Shown here: piece after piece, positions 55,323 to 63,801 of the stretch
Position numbering within the stretch: the first letter of the stretch is position 1
How the letters are laid out: every line of letters starts with the position of its first letter
Source: JADKBO01 sp965230345
Lineage (GTDB): Bacteria > Bacteroidota > Bacteroidia > Chitinophagales > Saprospiraceae
Direction of reading: 5' to 3'
Assembly: GCA_965230345.1 (NCBI GenBank)
Contig: CBDDKR010000002.1
Span: 2,666,001-2,730,000, forward strand
DNA: 64,000 nucleotides
The notes under the pieces: generated by a model
What the model saw: the letters and a program-made list of their open reading frames with translations, nothing else
Told to the model about the DNA's origin: nothing
Databases searched by the model: none
Translations under genes and position numbers: made by a program

Positions 55323-58076
55323 ATGAAACTTTCAATCCAATCAATTTTAACCCTAATTTTTGTTTTATGTACCGGGTTTCTAGTTGCACAAACGGGAACC
55401 ATTAGAGGAACAATGATTGATGACGCTACTGGAGAACCTATAATGTTTGCCAATGTTTTAGTAGAGCAAACTCAAAGTGGTACAACTTCGGACCTTGATG
55501 GAAAATATGAATTAGAACTTCCTGTTGGGACTTATACCTTTGTCTTTTCATACCTTGGATATACTGATTTGCCAGTGACGGATATCGTGGTAAAGGATGG
55601 TCAGGTAGAGGTTTTAGATGTTCGAATGGTCGAAGAAAGCGAAATGCTTGAGCAAGTTGTGGTTACAGCCAAGCAAATCAGAAATACAGAGGCGGCATTA
55701 GCTACTATCAAGAGAAAATCGATCAATCTTGTAGATGGGCTATCTTCTCAGTCTTTCAAAAAGACTGGTGATGGTGATGCTGGAGAAGCCTTACAAAGAG
55801 TAACTGGAGTTTCTGTAGAAGGAGGAAAGCACGTTGTAGTAAGAGGTCTAGGTGATCGATATACAAAAACCATCTTAAACAACGTGGAAATTCCTGGTTT
55901 AGATCCTGATAAAAACAGTGTTCAAATGGACCTGTTCCCAACCAATTTGATTGATAATATATTGGTATATAAAACCTTCTCTCCTAATCTTCCTGGTGAC
56001 TTTACAGGAGGAGCAGTAGATATTATTACAAAAGATTTTCCCGAGAGACAAACATTTAGTGTTGGCGCATCGATTGGCTACAATCCGGATATGCATTTCA
56101 GAGATGATTTCTTGTCTTATGATGGTGGATCAACTGATTTAATTGGATATGATGATGGAACAAGAGAACTAGGATTTAGTAAGAATTCTAATATTCCGGA
56201 CGTTACTAAAAAGAGTATCGCCACACAAAAATTTACAGAGAGTTTTAATCCAACAATGGCCTCTACTCCACAGTCAAATAATGTCGATAAATCTATATCT
56301 ATTTCTACAGGTAATCAACTGTCATTGGGTAAAGGGAAATTTGGATACATTGCTGCATTAAATTATGGTCACAGTTACACGCATTATGATAATGTCGAAT
56401 TCAATGAATATTTGCAAAATGTAGGTGAAGAAGACTATGACCAGATAAAGAGATCAACTGGTATAACCAGTACAGAAAATGTACAGTGGAGTGCACTTGG
56501 TGGAGTATCTTATAAATTAAAAAATCATAAGTTCGGAGTTCAGGTTTTTAAAGTACAAGATGCTGATAAAATTGGGGGTAAATTCCTTCAAGCTGATTTA
56601 GAATTTAATGATTCTAAGATTCAAAGAGATAATGTTGAATATTACCAAAGATCCATTACCAATGTAGCAGTAACTGGAGGTCATGTATTTGGTAAAGATG
56701 CTAATTTGAAGATTGATTGGAAATTTGCACCATCATTTGTTGACCTATCTGAACCAGACATTAGAACTACAGGATTTGATGTTACTGAAGAAGGAGAAGA
56801 GCCTGCAATTTTCCCTAGTATTGGTGCGGATATCACTAGAATTTGGAGAAATCTTCAAGAGACCAATTACAATGGAAGGGCTGATGTGACGTATGAGTTT
56901 AAAATGAACAATGGAGATGCGAAAATCAAAGCTGGTATATATACAACTGTTAAAGAAAGAGACTTTGAGATTTTGAACTACTTGTTTAGAGTTAAGAATC
57001 AGTTTAGTTTTGGCTTTAAAGGAGATCCTAACAATATCTTGAAGCCAGAAAATATTTGGACTCCAGAATCCCATCCATCTGGTGTTTACGTAATTGGTAA
57101 TTATCAGGCTGCAAATACATTTAATGCAACGCAACAGGTTTTAGCTGCATATGTAATGAGTGAAATGCCTATTACCAAAAAACTTAAAGCAACTTATGGA
57201 GTAAGAGTTGAAAAAGCGGATAATACATATACGGGAACAAACAACCAAGGAACTGTCTCTTACGATAAAGAGAAGGTATTGGATGAGCTTAACCTATTGC
57301 CATCGGTAAACCTGATCTATGAGGTTGCGGACAAAACCAATATCAGATTATCAGCTAATAGAACAGTAGCAAGACCTACATTTAAAGAAGCTTCAATTGC
57401 TCAGATTCAAGACAGAATCTCTGGAAGAACATTCTTAGGAAACATTGATATAGAACAATCTACGATTAACAATTTTGACTTAAGGTTCGAAAAATTCTTT
57501 GCAGGTGCGGATATTGCTTCAATAAGTCTTTTCTATAAGCAATTCTTTAATCCTATACAGTTGGTGGTATTTAGTCCTACAACTCCAAGTAACTACCAGC
57601 CTAAAAATCTTGACGATACAGACGTTTACGGTTTTGAGGTCGAAGGAGCTAAATCACTAGGATTTATTGATCAAAAATTCAGCAACTTTACCGTTAATGC
57701 AAACTTCACTTATGTGAATTCTACTATGCCATTAATTGGGTTGTCTCCTTCGATTTTTAATGGAGGACTTTCGTACAATGGTAGAGAAAATGGCTGGAAT
57801 GCATCATTAGTGTATAATGTTCAGGGAAGAAGATTATCTATTGTTGGGGTGAATAGAGTAGCAGATGTCTACGATGTTCCTTTCAAGAGTTTAAATCTTA
57901 AGGTAGGAAAGAACTTTGGAAGTAATAAAGCATACAGTGTTTCTTTTGCAGCTGAAAATTTATTGGATTCAGCTAGACAAAGAGATTATGATACCAACAA
58001 TGAGCAATTGGCAATATTTGATAGATTCGAACCTGGACGTAAATTCACTTTGTCATTTGGATATACATTGAAGTAA
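55323..58076 (+). CDS. TonB-dependent receptor paired with beta-helix lipoprotein
   Basis: A 917-residue outer membrane protein. Signal peptide to about 23 (FLVAQ), CarboxypepD_reg-like domain about 24-110 (GTIRGTMIDDATGEPIMFANVLVEQ), and plug about 145-260 (GDAGEALQRVTGVSVEGGKHVVVRGLGDRY, NLPGDFTGGAVDIITKDFPE). A C-terminal beta-barrel ends FEPGRKFTLSFGYTLK, with the final aromatic-rich strand. The VRGLGDRY plug motif marks a distinct TonB receptor class found next to beta-helix lipoproteins. The substrate is unknown. The preceding terminator suggests lower expression than its partner. Confidence 0.92.
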   Translation: MKLSIQSILTLIFVLCTGFLVAQTGTIRGTMIDDATGEPIMFANVLVEQTQSGTTSDLDGKYELELPVGTYTFVFSYLGYTDLPVTDIVVKDGQVEVLDVRMVEESEMLEQVVVTAKQIRNTEAALATIKRKSINLVDGLSSQSFKKTGDGDAGEALQRVTGVSVEGGKHVVVRGLGDRYTKTILNNVEIPGLDPDKNSVQMDLFPTNLIDNILVYKTFSPNLPGDFTGGAVDIITKDFPERQTFSVGASIGYNPDMHFRDDFLSYDGGSTDLIGYDDGTRELGFSKNSNIPDVTKKSIATQKFTESFNPTMASTPQSNNVDKSISISTGNQLSLGKGKFGYIAALNYGHSYTHYDNVEFNEYLQNVGEEDYDQIKRSTGITSTENVQWSALGGVSYKLKNHKFGVQVFKVQDADKIGGKFLQADLEFNDSKIQRDNVEYYQRSITNVAVTGGHVFGKDANLKIDWKFAPSFVDLSEPDIRTTGFDVTEEGEEPAIFPSIGADITRIWRNLQETNYNGRADVTYEFKMNNGDAKIKAGIYTTVKERDFEILNYLFRVKNQFSFGFKGDPNNILKPENIWTPESHPSGVYVIGNYQAANTFNATQQVLAAYVMSEMPITKKLKATYGVRVEKADNTYTGTNNQGTVSYDKEKVLDELNLLPSVNLIYEVADKTNIRLSANRTVARPTFKEASIAQIQDRISGRTFLGNIDIEQSTINNFDLRFEKFFAGADIASISLFYKQFFNPIQLVVFSPTTPSNYQPKNLDDTDVYGFEVEGAKSLGFIDQKFSNFTVNANFTYVNSTMPLIGLSPSIFNGGLSYNGRENGWNASLVYNVQGRRLSIVGVNRVADVYDVPFKSLNLKVGKNFGSNKAYSVSFAAENLLDSARQRDYDTNNEQLAIFDRFEPGRKFTLSFGYTLK

Positions 58077-58134
58077 TTAGAATTAGGGCTTGCAGTCCTA
58101 ATATACTATAATAAAGTTTCATACATTTTGAAAG

Positions 58135-58174
58135 AAGGAACTACAGTTAGGGAAGCTGTGGTTCTTTTCTTTTT
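58135..58174 (+). terminator. Terminator of the TonB receptor gene
   Basis: A 12-bp stem with two G-U pairs (AAGGAACTACAG / CTGTGGTTCTTT), a 9-nt loop, then TCTTTTT. A smaller inverted repeat (ATTAGG / CCTAAT) without T-run precedes it at about 58082-58102. Confidence 0.8.
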
Positions 58175-58318
58175 CGGTATTATAGAAGAGCCAATGTATT
58201 TTTTATTCATGTAACTGGTTAGTAGGTATTGTGTTGATTGCAAGTGGATTATATGGTTACTTGAAATTGGTTTGTAAAATAATTCATGGAAATAGTTTAC
58301 ATGAAAACTAAAAATATA

Positions 58319-58326
58319 TACCTTTG
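58319..58326 (+). promoter_or_regulatory. Bacteroidota -7 box TACCTTTG of the MarR gene
   Basis: An exact TAnnTTTG match. Transcription would begin near 58333, downstream of the ATG at 58286 and 10 bp before the ATG at 58343, so it selects the second start. Confidence 0.6.
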
Positions 58327-58342
58327 TATTATAATTACACCT

Positions 58343-58789
58343 ATGGTTAAGATTGATGAAGCAGTTAAGACTAAATTTCGAAACAATAAACATCGATTTA
58401 TTGCGAACTTGGTTTATACCGCAAATTGGTTTCAAAACAGGGTAGTCGAATACCTGAAACCTTATGGGATTTCATTTCAGCAGTTCAATATTTTACGCAT
58501 TCTTAAAGGGGCTGGAGATTGGGTTTCTATGAATGATATAAAGGCTTTAATGATTGAAAAATCACCGAATACGACAAGGCTGGCTGATAAACTTTTAGAT
58601 AAAGGAGTTGTAGATCGAAGGAGAAGTAATGAGGATAGAAGGGTAGTTTACTTGATGATTACAGAGAAGGGGCTAGACTTATTGAAAACAATTGATGATA
58701 ATCCTGGGGATTATTTGGATTTTATGCAAAAGATAAATGAGGAAGAGGCAAGCGTGATGAGTAGTATCTTGGATAAGATTAGAAGTTAA
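58343..58789 (+). CDS. MarR-family transcriptional regulator
   Basis: A 148-residue winged-helix protein from ATG 58343. The frame also opens at 58286, but that codon is upstream of the promoter box, and 148 residues is the normal MarR length. The core QQFNILRILKGAGDWVSMNDIKALM, then SPNTTRLADKLLDKGVVDRRRSNEDRRVVYLMITEKGLDLL, is the DNA-binding domain and wing. It is followed within 61 bp by a nitroreductase and a DoxX-like gene, which it probably regulates. The inducer is unknown. Confidence 0.92.
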   Translation: MVKIDEAVKTKFRNNKHRFIANLVYTANWFQNRVVEYLKPYGISFQQFNILRILKGAGDWVSMNDIKALMIEKSPNTTRLADKLLDKGVVDRRRSNEDRRVVYLMITEKGLDLLKTIDDNPGDYLDFMQKINEEEASVMSSILDKIRS

Positions 58790-58850
58790 AATTTTTTACT
58801 CATAAATATTCCATGGAAAATAATAACATGGAATTAAAATAAAAATACTT

Positions 58851-59483
58851 ATGAATTTTTTAGAATCTTTAAATTGGAGATCAGCCATTAAGAAATTTGA
58901 TGTTTCCAAGAAGATAAGTCAAAAAGACTTGGAAGACTTATTGACAGCAGGCAATTTGACCCCTACATCAGGCGGATTACAACCTTTTAAGATTGTTGTA
59001 GTAAGCAATGATAAGCTTAAGGAACAATTGGTTGCGGCATCTTACAATCAGGCTCAAGTAGCGGAAGCATCTCATCTATTGGTTTTTGCTGTAGAGCAGG
59101 ATATAGATGAAGGACTTGTTGACAGGTATATTGATCGCGCGGCACAAGTTCGAGGGAAGGATAAAGAGTCCTTGATTGGGTATTCACAATCTATGAAACA
59201 GTATATAAGTAGTATGGATACGTCGTCAAGGTTTAATTGGGCAAAGAGTCAGGCTTATATAGGTCTAGGTTTTGTTATGGCAGCTGCAGCAGAAATGAGA
59301 ATTGATTCATGTCCAATGGAAGGAATTGTACCAGACAAATATCAAGAAATTCTTGGGTTGGCAGCACAAAATTTACTACCCGTTCTTGCTTTACCTATTG
59401 GATATAGATCAGACTTAGATGTTCATTCGAAAGAAGATAAAATACGAAAGACAAAGGAAAATTTTGTAATAGAAATTAAATAG
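58851..59483 (+). CDS. NAD(P)H-dependent nitroreductase family oxidoreductase
   Basis: A 210-residue FMN-dependent protein. The start NWRSAIKKFDVSKKIS and then LTPTSGGLQPFKIVVVSND match the NfsB/NfnB-like branch (FMN-contact Arg and Ser). AYIGLGFVMAAAAEMRIDSCPMEG is the conserved central helix. It reduces nitro compounds or quinones, and the physiological substrate is unknown. It lies between marR and doxX in a likely operon. Confidence 0.92.
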   Translation: MNFLESLNWRSAIKKFDVSKKISQKDLEDLLTAGNLTPTSGGLQPFKIVVVSNDKLKEQLVAASYNQAQVAEASHLLVFAVEQDIDEGLVDRYIDRAAQVRGKDKESLIGYSQSMKQYISSMDTSSRFNWAKSQAYIGLGFVMAAAAEMRIDSCPMEGIVPDKYQEILGLAAQNLLPVLALPIGYRSDLDVHSKEDKIRKTKENFVIEIK

Positions 59484-59485
59484 AA

Positions 59486-59845
59486 ATGGAAAAGAAAGAT
59501 TTAATCATTTATAGAGTGGTGACAGTTTTGCTCACTCTTTTAGTTCTAATGGGAGCAAGCCAATACTTTTTTAATCATGAAGTAGTCAAAGAAATGTTTA
59601 TTCAGATAAAATTTCCCACTTATCTGATTTATCCCATGGGGATCGCAAAACTTCTAGGGTTAATAGCTATTTGGACTCGGAGATCAAAGACTTTGACAGA
59701 ATGGGCTTATGCCGGATTTGTTTTTAACTTTCTCTTGGCAATTTCTGCTCATTTAAATGTAAACGATGGGGAGTACTTCGGAGGAATAATTGCGCTAATA
59801 CTTGCATTATCTTCGTATTATTTTTACAGAAAAACATTGAGATAA
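59486..59845 (+). CDS. DoxX-like small membrane protein
   Basis: A 119-residue protein with four hydrophobic segments (VVTVLLTLLVLMGASQYFF, LIYPMGIAKLLGLIAIW, EWAYAGFVFNFLLAISAH, GGIIALILALSSYYFY), the DoxX-like family layout. It starts 2 bp after the nitroreductase stop, so it is coupled. MarR-nitroreductase-DoxX arrangements are consistent with a redox or electrophile stress response. That role is inference. Confidence 0.88.
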   Translation: MEKKDLIIYRVVTVLLTLLVLMGASQYFFNHEVVKEMFIQIKFPTYLIYPMGIAKLLGLIAIWTRRSKTLTEWAYAGFVFNFLLAISAHLNVNDGEYFGGIIALILALSSYYFYRKTLR

Positions 59846-60144
59846 GACCAAATCATAGATTGACCAAGTATTGTTTAACGCTATCGCAATTACATTAACT
59901 TATTTGTCTTCATTGAATGTATAAGAATTCGTGTAGAAGTTGATAAATTGAATGAATGAAACTTGTGACATTATAAATGAATTGGAGGTATAATTCACTT
60001 CATGAGTTTAGACTTTCTTACTAATTTAGGATGCAATTTATTAATTCAATGTTTTAGTTTAGACAACGTTCAATTAACCTAACGCTCTTACTTTTGGAGT
60101 ATTAAATCTTAGTATTTAATAAAATCATTTCAGCTTCATTTTTC

Positions 60145-60152
60145 TATGTTTG
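60145..60152 (+). promoter_or_regulatory. Bacteroidota -7 box TATGTTTG before a hairpin element
   Basis: An exact TAnnTTTG match in the gene-free region, 22 bp ahead of the 18-bp hairpin. No good -33 element is seen, so it may be chance. Confidence 0.3.
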
Positions 60153-60213
60153 TACAGAGTAGTATCTGTATGCTTTAAGGGAGATGATCTTAAAGAAGAT
60201 CATCTCCCTTAAA
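60153..60213. other. Tandem hairpin element with a perfect 18-bp stem
   Basis: A small stem-loop TACAGA-gtagta-TCTGTA (60153-60170) is followed by TTTAAGGGAGATGATCTT / AAGATCATCTCCCTTAAA with an AAAG loop (60174-60213). The downstream plus strand is CGTTTTATTC, a weak T-run. It may be a bidirectional terminator (for the small minus-strand ORF) or part of a short structured RNA. Confidence 0.65.
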
Positions 60214-60292
60214 CGTTTTATTCTTAAATAGATAAACTCCCGAAACGACTACTTTATCGAAAGTCGTTTATACTAGGATATTTATTAATTGT

Positions 60293-60418
60293 CTAGGAAA
60301 TGCTATTGAAAAGCATCAATAGTAGAAGTAAAATGATTACAGTTATGGCTAATCCTATTCCTAGAAACTTTTTGCCCATTCCACTATTTTCCTTGTTTCT
60401 TTTTCTTTTAGTTGACAT
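60293..60418 (-). CDS. Possible 41-residue single-pass membrane peptide
   Basis: Frame from ATG 60416-60418 to TAG 60293-60295. The first 17 residues are strongly basic (MSTKRKRNKENSGMGKK), followed by one hydrophobic helix (FLGIGLAITVIILLLLLMLF) and a short NSIS tail. This is a coherent inside-positive membrane peptide rather than random sequence. There is no homology I can name and no clear promoter. The 18-bp hairpin 80 bp downstream on the same strand could be its terminator. Confidence 0.45.
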   Translation of the reverse strand: MSTKRKRNKENSGMGKKFLGIGLAITVIILLLLLMLFNSIS

Positions 60419-60779
60419 ATTAAGATGTTAATTGTTAGAAAATAAAATCAAATACTTTGGAATAGTTACTCACAGTACATATTCCCTTGCTCATGCAAGT
60501 AAAGCGAATGTTAAGATACGAATTTTCCGAGGTAAACTATAATTATAAAAGAAGATAATTAACACTATTAATACGATTCAATTATGTAGCCCGAATTCAT
60601 GGGTAAGTCACATCTCCATAAATAGTAATAATTCAATACTACAAGAGAATAATAAGGTGTTCTTGTCTGAATTCAAACATTATATTTCTTGACTGATTTT
60701 GGACCTATGCAAATTAAATTTTTATGAAGACTTAAAAGCGAATTGGAAATGTTGTAAATTGGTCCTTTTGTACAATTAG

Positions 60780-61274
60780 TTGCTCTTGAGAATTATAGAT
60801 AAAATCATTGCATTTATTGGTAAGTCTTCATCTTGGTTGAATTTAATACTTGTATTATTAATAGTATTAGATGTAATATTGAGATATCTATTTTCCAATA
60901 CCAAAAATTGGGTTTTAGAATTAGAATGGCATCTGTATGCGACTATTTTTCTTATTGGAGCATCGTATGCCATGCAGAAGGATGAACACGTAAGAGTTGA
61001 TTTATTTTATCAAAAATTTTCTGAAAGAGGTAAAGCAATTCTGAATTTCATTGGACATCTTTTCTTATTGTTGCCTTGGGCTTATGTTGTATTATCAACT
61101 TCTTACAATTTTGCCTTAAACTCTTTTTCGTTTCAAGAAGGTTCTCCCAATCCTGGAGGATTGCCATATCGATACATCATCAAGTTTATGATTGTCTTTG
61201 GGTTTGTATTAATTACAATTCAAGCTGTTTCTCAGATGATTGTATATGGTAAATTAATATTAAAAAAGTCGTAG
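60780..61274 (+). CDS. TRAP transporter small permease (DctQ-like)
   Basis: A 164-residue inner-membrane protein with four transmembrane helices. Features include IIDKIIAFIGKSSSWLNLILVLLIVLDVILRYLF, ELEWHLYATIFLIGASYAMQKDEHVRVDLFY and the C-terminal YRYIIKFMIVFGFVLITIQA. These are typical of DctQ. Start is a TTG at 60780; no ATG lies near the conserved N terminus. A near-consensus -7 box (TCCTTTTG) precedes it at 60763-60770. It is 3 bp before the large permease. Confidence 0.92.
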   Translation: MLLRIIDKIIAFIGKSSSWLNLILVLLIVLDVILRYLFSNTKNWVLELEWHLYATIFLIGASYAMQKDEHVRVDLFYQKFSERGKAILNFIGHLFLLLPWAYVVLSTSYNFALNSFSFQEGSPNPGGLPYRYIIKFMIVFGFVLITIQAVSQMIVYGKLILKKS

Positions 61275-61277
61275 GAA

Positions 61278-62570
61278 ATGGAGTTGATTGCGATAGTCCT
61301 CTTTGTTGTTATATTGTTTAGTCTTTTGATGGGTTACCCTGTGGCATTTACACTTGGAGGTATATCCATAATTTTCGGACTAATTTATGTACCAGATTTT
61401 TTAGACTTACTTCCACTTCGTATCATGGGTGTGATGGAAAACAGTGTATTGATGGCTGTTCCACTATTTGTATTTATGGGATTGATGTTAGAAAAATCGG
61501 GTCTGGCCGAACGACTGCTTGAAACAATGGCCATGCTTTTTGGGAAGTTAAATGGTGGATTGGCTATTTCAGTTGTAGTAGTAGGGGCAATGTTGGCTGC
61601 TTCTACGGGAATTGTTGGAGCAACGGTTATTACGATGGGATTAATAAGTTTACCAGTAATGCTTAAACGAGGATATCAACCGGAATTGGCTACTGGAATA
61701 ATTTCATCCTCAGGTACATTAGGACAAATCATTCCACCTTCTATTGTTCTGGTTTTGTTGGGTAGTGTAATGAATGTTTCGGTTGGGAGCTTGTTTAAAG
61801 CAGCATTTGTACCTGGGTTTTTAATCGTTGCAGCATATATAGTCTATATATTGATTGTATCTTACATTTATCCTGAAAAAGCACCCGCACTTCCTGAGGA
61901 AGAGGTAGAAGCCTTTAAATCCGAGAATTTTATCGGCAAGGTCATATCAGCTTTTGTATTGCCTTTTTTATTGATAGTTGCAGTATTGGGATCAATCTTT
62001 GCAGGTGTAGCTTCTCCAACTGAAGCAGCAGCAGTTGGTGCATTAGGAGCCATAATTCTTACCATTGCTCAAGGGAAATTTACGTTAGAAATACTAAAGG
62101 ATGTATGTGTCAAGACGTCTCATTTGACGAGTATGGTATTTCTTATTTTATTGGGAGCAACTACTTTTTCTTTGGTATTCAGAGGTTTGGGTGGAGAACA
62201 TTTTTTAGTAGAACTCATTTCAGAATCAAATTTAGGACCGTATGCCTTTTTGTTTTTAGTAATGTTGGTGATTTTTATATGCGGTTTTTTTATTGATTTT
62301 ATTGAGATTGTTTTCATCATAGTTCCAGTTGTAACACCTCTTTTCGCTGCTTATGATATGGATTTAATTTGGGTTGGGATTCTTATTGCACTCAATTTAC
62401 AGACATCTTTCCTGTCCCCGCCCTTTGGATTCGCACTTTTTTATTTAAAAGGTGTAGCACCTGAGGGTATTTCAACTGGAGTATTGTACCGTGGTGTTAT
62501 TCCTTTTCTTTTATTGCAATTGATCGTACTTATACTAGTTATTCTGTTTCCCGGGATGTTGTTGAAATAA
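61278..62570 (+). CDS. TRAP transporter large permease (DctM-like)
   Basis: A 430-residue inner-membrane protein with about 12 hydrophobic segments and conserved DctM motifs: GYPVAFTLGGISIIFGL, GLAERLLETMAMLFGKLNGGLAISVV, GIVGATVITMGLISLPVMLKRGY, SSGTLGQIIPPSIVLVLLG and AGVASPTEAAAVGALGA. TRAP transporters import organic acids, amino acids or sialic acid with a sodium gradient, using a periplasmic DctP binding protein. No dctP gene is adjacent on either side. Confidence 0.94.
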   Translation: MELIAIVLFVVILFSLLMGYPVAFTLGGISIIFGLIYVPDFLDLLPLRIMGVMENSVLMAVPLFVFMGLMLEKSGLAERLLETMAMLFGKLNGGLAISVVVVGAMLAASTGIVGATVITMGLISLPVMLKRGYQPELATGIISSSGTLGQIIPPSIVLVLLGSVMNVSVGSLFKAAFVPGFLIVAAYIVYILIVSYIYPEKAPALPEEEVEAFKSENFIGKVISAFVLPFLLIVAVLGSIFAGVASPTEAAAVGALGAIILTIAQGKFTLEILKDVCVKTSHLTSMVFLILLGATTFSLVFRGLGGEHFLVELISESNLGPYAFLFLVMLVIFICGFFIDFIEIVFIIVPVVTPLFAAYDMDLIWVGILIALNLQTSFLSPPFGFALFYLKGVAPEGISTGVLYRGVIPFLLLQLIVLILVILFPGMLLK

Positions 62571-62765
62571 GAGAACTTCATTTTAAGAAACTAATAATCT
62601 CATTAATGTTGTTTTGTCGATGTCAATAAATTCTAAAAGTTTGAATTTTTATATCAATAAAAAGGCCAGTATTAATTAATATTAAGTTAATATTGGGATG
62701 TCTTTTTACTCACAATAAAATGATTTCTTTGCCTCAAATTGATTTTTTAAATTTAATTTTTTGAG

Positions 62766-63728
62766 TTGGATATATCAACTATTGTAATGTATTTGGGGTT
62801 CATTCTTGCTTCTTACTCTGTAGTAGGTAATGATACCATTCAAACTTTAGGAACTTTTCTTAGCTCGAATGAAAGAAAGAAATGGTGGGTATTGTGGTTG
62901 TTTTCTGCATCCATATTGACATTTACTTTGGTTTATGGTTGGGTAGAGTATCAGGGCGATGTATCTTACGGTAGGTTAGAAAAATATCCGCTTCCTGTTG
63001 ATATGGAGTGGTACTATATCTTACCACCTCTCATTTTATTACTCTTGACTAGAACGGGAATACCTGTTAGTACGTCTTTTCTAATATTAACCTTCTTTAA
63101 TGAGAAGAATTTAGGAGAAATGGTGTCCAAGTCTCTTAAAGGGTACTGTGTGGCCTTTGCCGTAGGACTCTTGGTATATCTGATCATCACAAAGTCGATT
63201 GAACAGCGATTTCTGAAGAATAAGATAAAATCGAGTGAAGAGAAATTATGGACAGTTCTTCAGTGGTCAAGTACTGGATTCTTATGGTCTCAGTGGTTGA
63301 TTCAGGATTTTGCAAATATCTATGTGTATTTACCTAGAGATCTTTCCCTTGAATTATTGGTTGTTTCGTTAGTAATCATATTGAGCCTTTTGGCATATAT
63401 TATGGCTAAAAAAGGTGGCGCGATACAAAAAATAGTGAAGGCAAAGACCAATACTATTGATGTTCGATCAGCAACGATTATTGATGCTACATATGGAATA
63501 ATATTATACTACTTTAAAGAGTTGAGTAATATTCCAATGAGTACGACATGGGTGTTTATAGGTCTTCTTGCAGGTCGTGAAATTGGAATCAATTTGATGA
63601 TGAATTACAAAGAGGGGCGAAAGCAAATGTTTAAAATGTTGGGTATGGATTTACTCAAAATCTCTTTTGGTTTGATCATAAGTATTGTTTTGGTTTACGT
63701 CGTGAAGTGGTTAGCTGGGGGGTATTAA
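62766..63728 (+). CDS. PiT-like (inorganic phosphate transporter superfamily) membrane protein
   Basis: A 320-residue protein with about eight to nine transmembrane helices. Two half-site motifs recall PiT carriers: SVVGNDTIQTLGTF near residue 19-32 (compare GxNDxxNxxGT) and IPMSTTWVFIGLLAGREIG near 258-276 (compare PVSTTHxxxGxxxG), with LLTRTGIPVSTSFLIL mid-protein. It is diverged and shorter than classical Pit (about 500), so the substrate may not be phosphate. Start is TTG at 62766. The gene is 195 bp after dctM and 73 bp before a UspA gene. Confidence 0.72.
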   Translation: MDISTIVMYLGFILASYSVVGNDTIQTLGTFLSSNERKKWWVLWLFSASILTFTLVYGWVEYQGDVSYGRLEKYPLPVDMEWYYILPPLILLLLTRTGIPVSTSFLILTFFNEKNLGEMVSKSLKGYCVAFAVGLLVYLIITKSIEQRFLKNKIKSSEEKLWTVLQWSSTGFLWSQWLIQDFANIYVYLPRDLSLELLVVSLVIILSLLAYIMAKKGGAIQKIVKAKTNTIDVRSATIIDATYGIILYYFKELSNIPMSTTWVFIGLLAGREIGINLMMNYKEGRKQMFKMLGMDLLKISFGLIISIVLVYVVKWLAGGY

Positions 63729-63801
63729 GATCATATGAGTGGATGGAGTAAATCATCTATTATTAATAAAGATGTGATTATCTTTCATATAAACAATTGT
63801 C

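Larger units (their letters stand above)
59846..60779. other. Sparse intergenic region, 934 bp
   Basis: Contains a possible 41-residue minus-strand ORF (60293-60418), a promoter-like box at 60145-60152 with two consecutive hairpins to 60213, and a near-consensus promoter just before dctQ. The remainder (59846-60140 and 60420-60740) shows no gene-like feature. Confidence 0.6.

Noticed and set aside
56745..57134. 129-codon antisense frame in the TonB receptor
   Set aside because: It lies fully within a clear receptor gene and translates to Ile/Ser/Cys-rich sequence with no family resemblance.
58106..58435. 109-codon minus-strand frame over the terminator and MarR start
   Set aside because: It overlaps a clear terminator, a promoter box and the MarR coding start; no motif supports it.
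60001..60081. 26-codon frame preceded by GGAGGT
   Set aside because: Very short, with 14-nt spacing from the purine run; Bacteroidota rarely rely on Shine-Dalgarno sites, and nothing else supports it.
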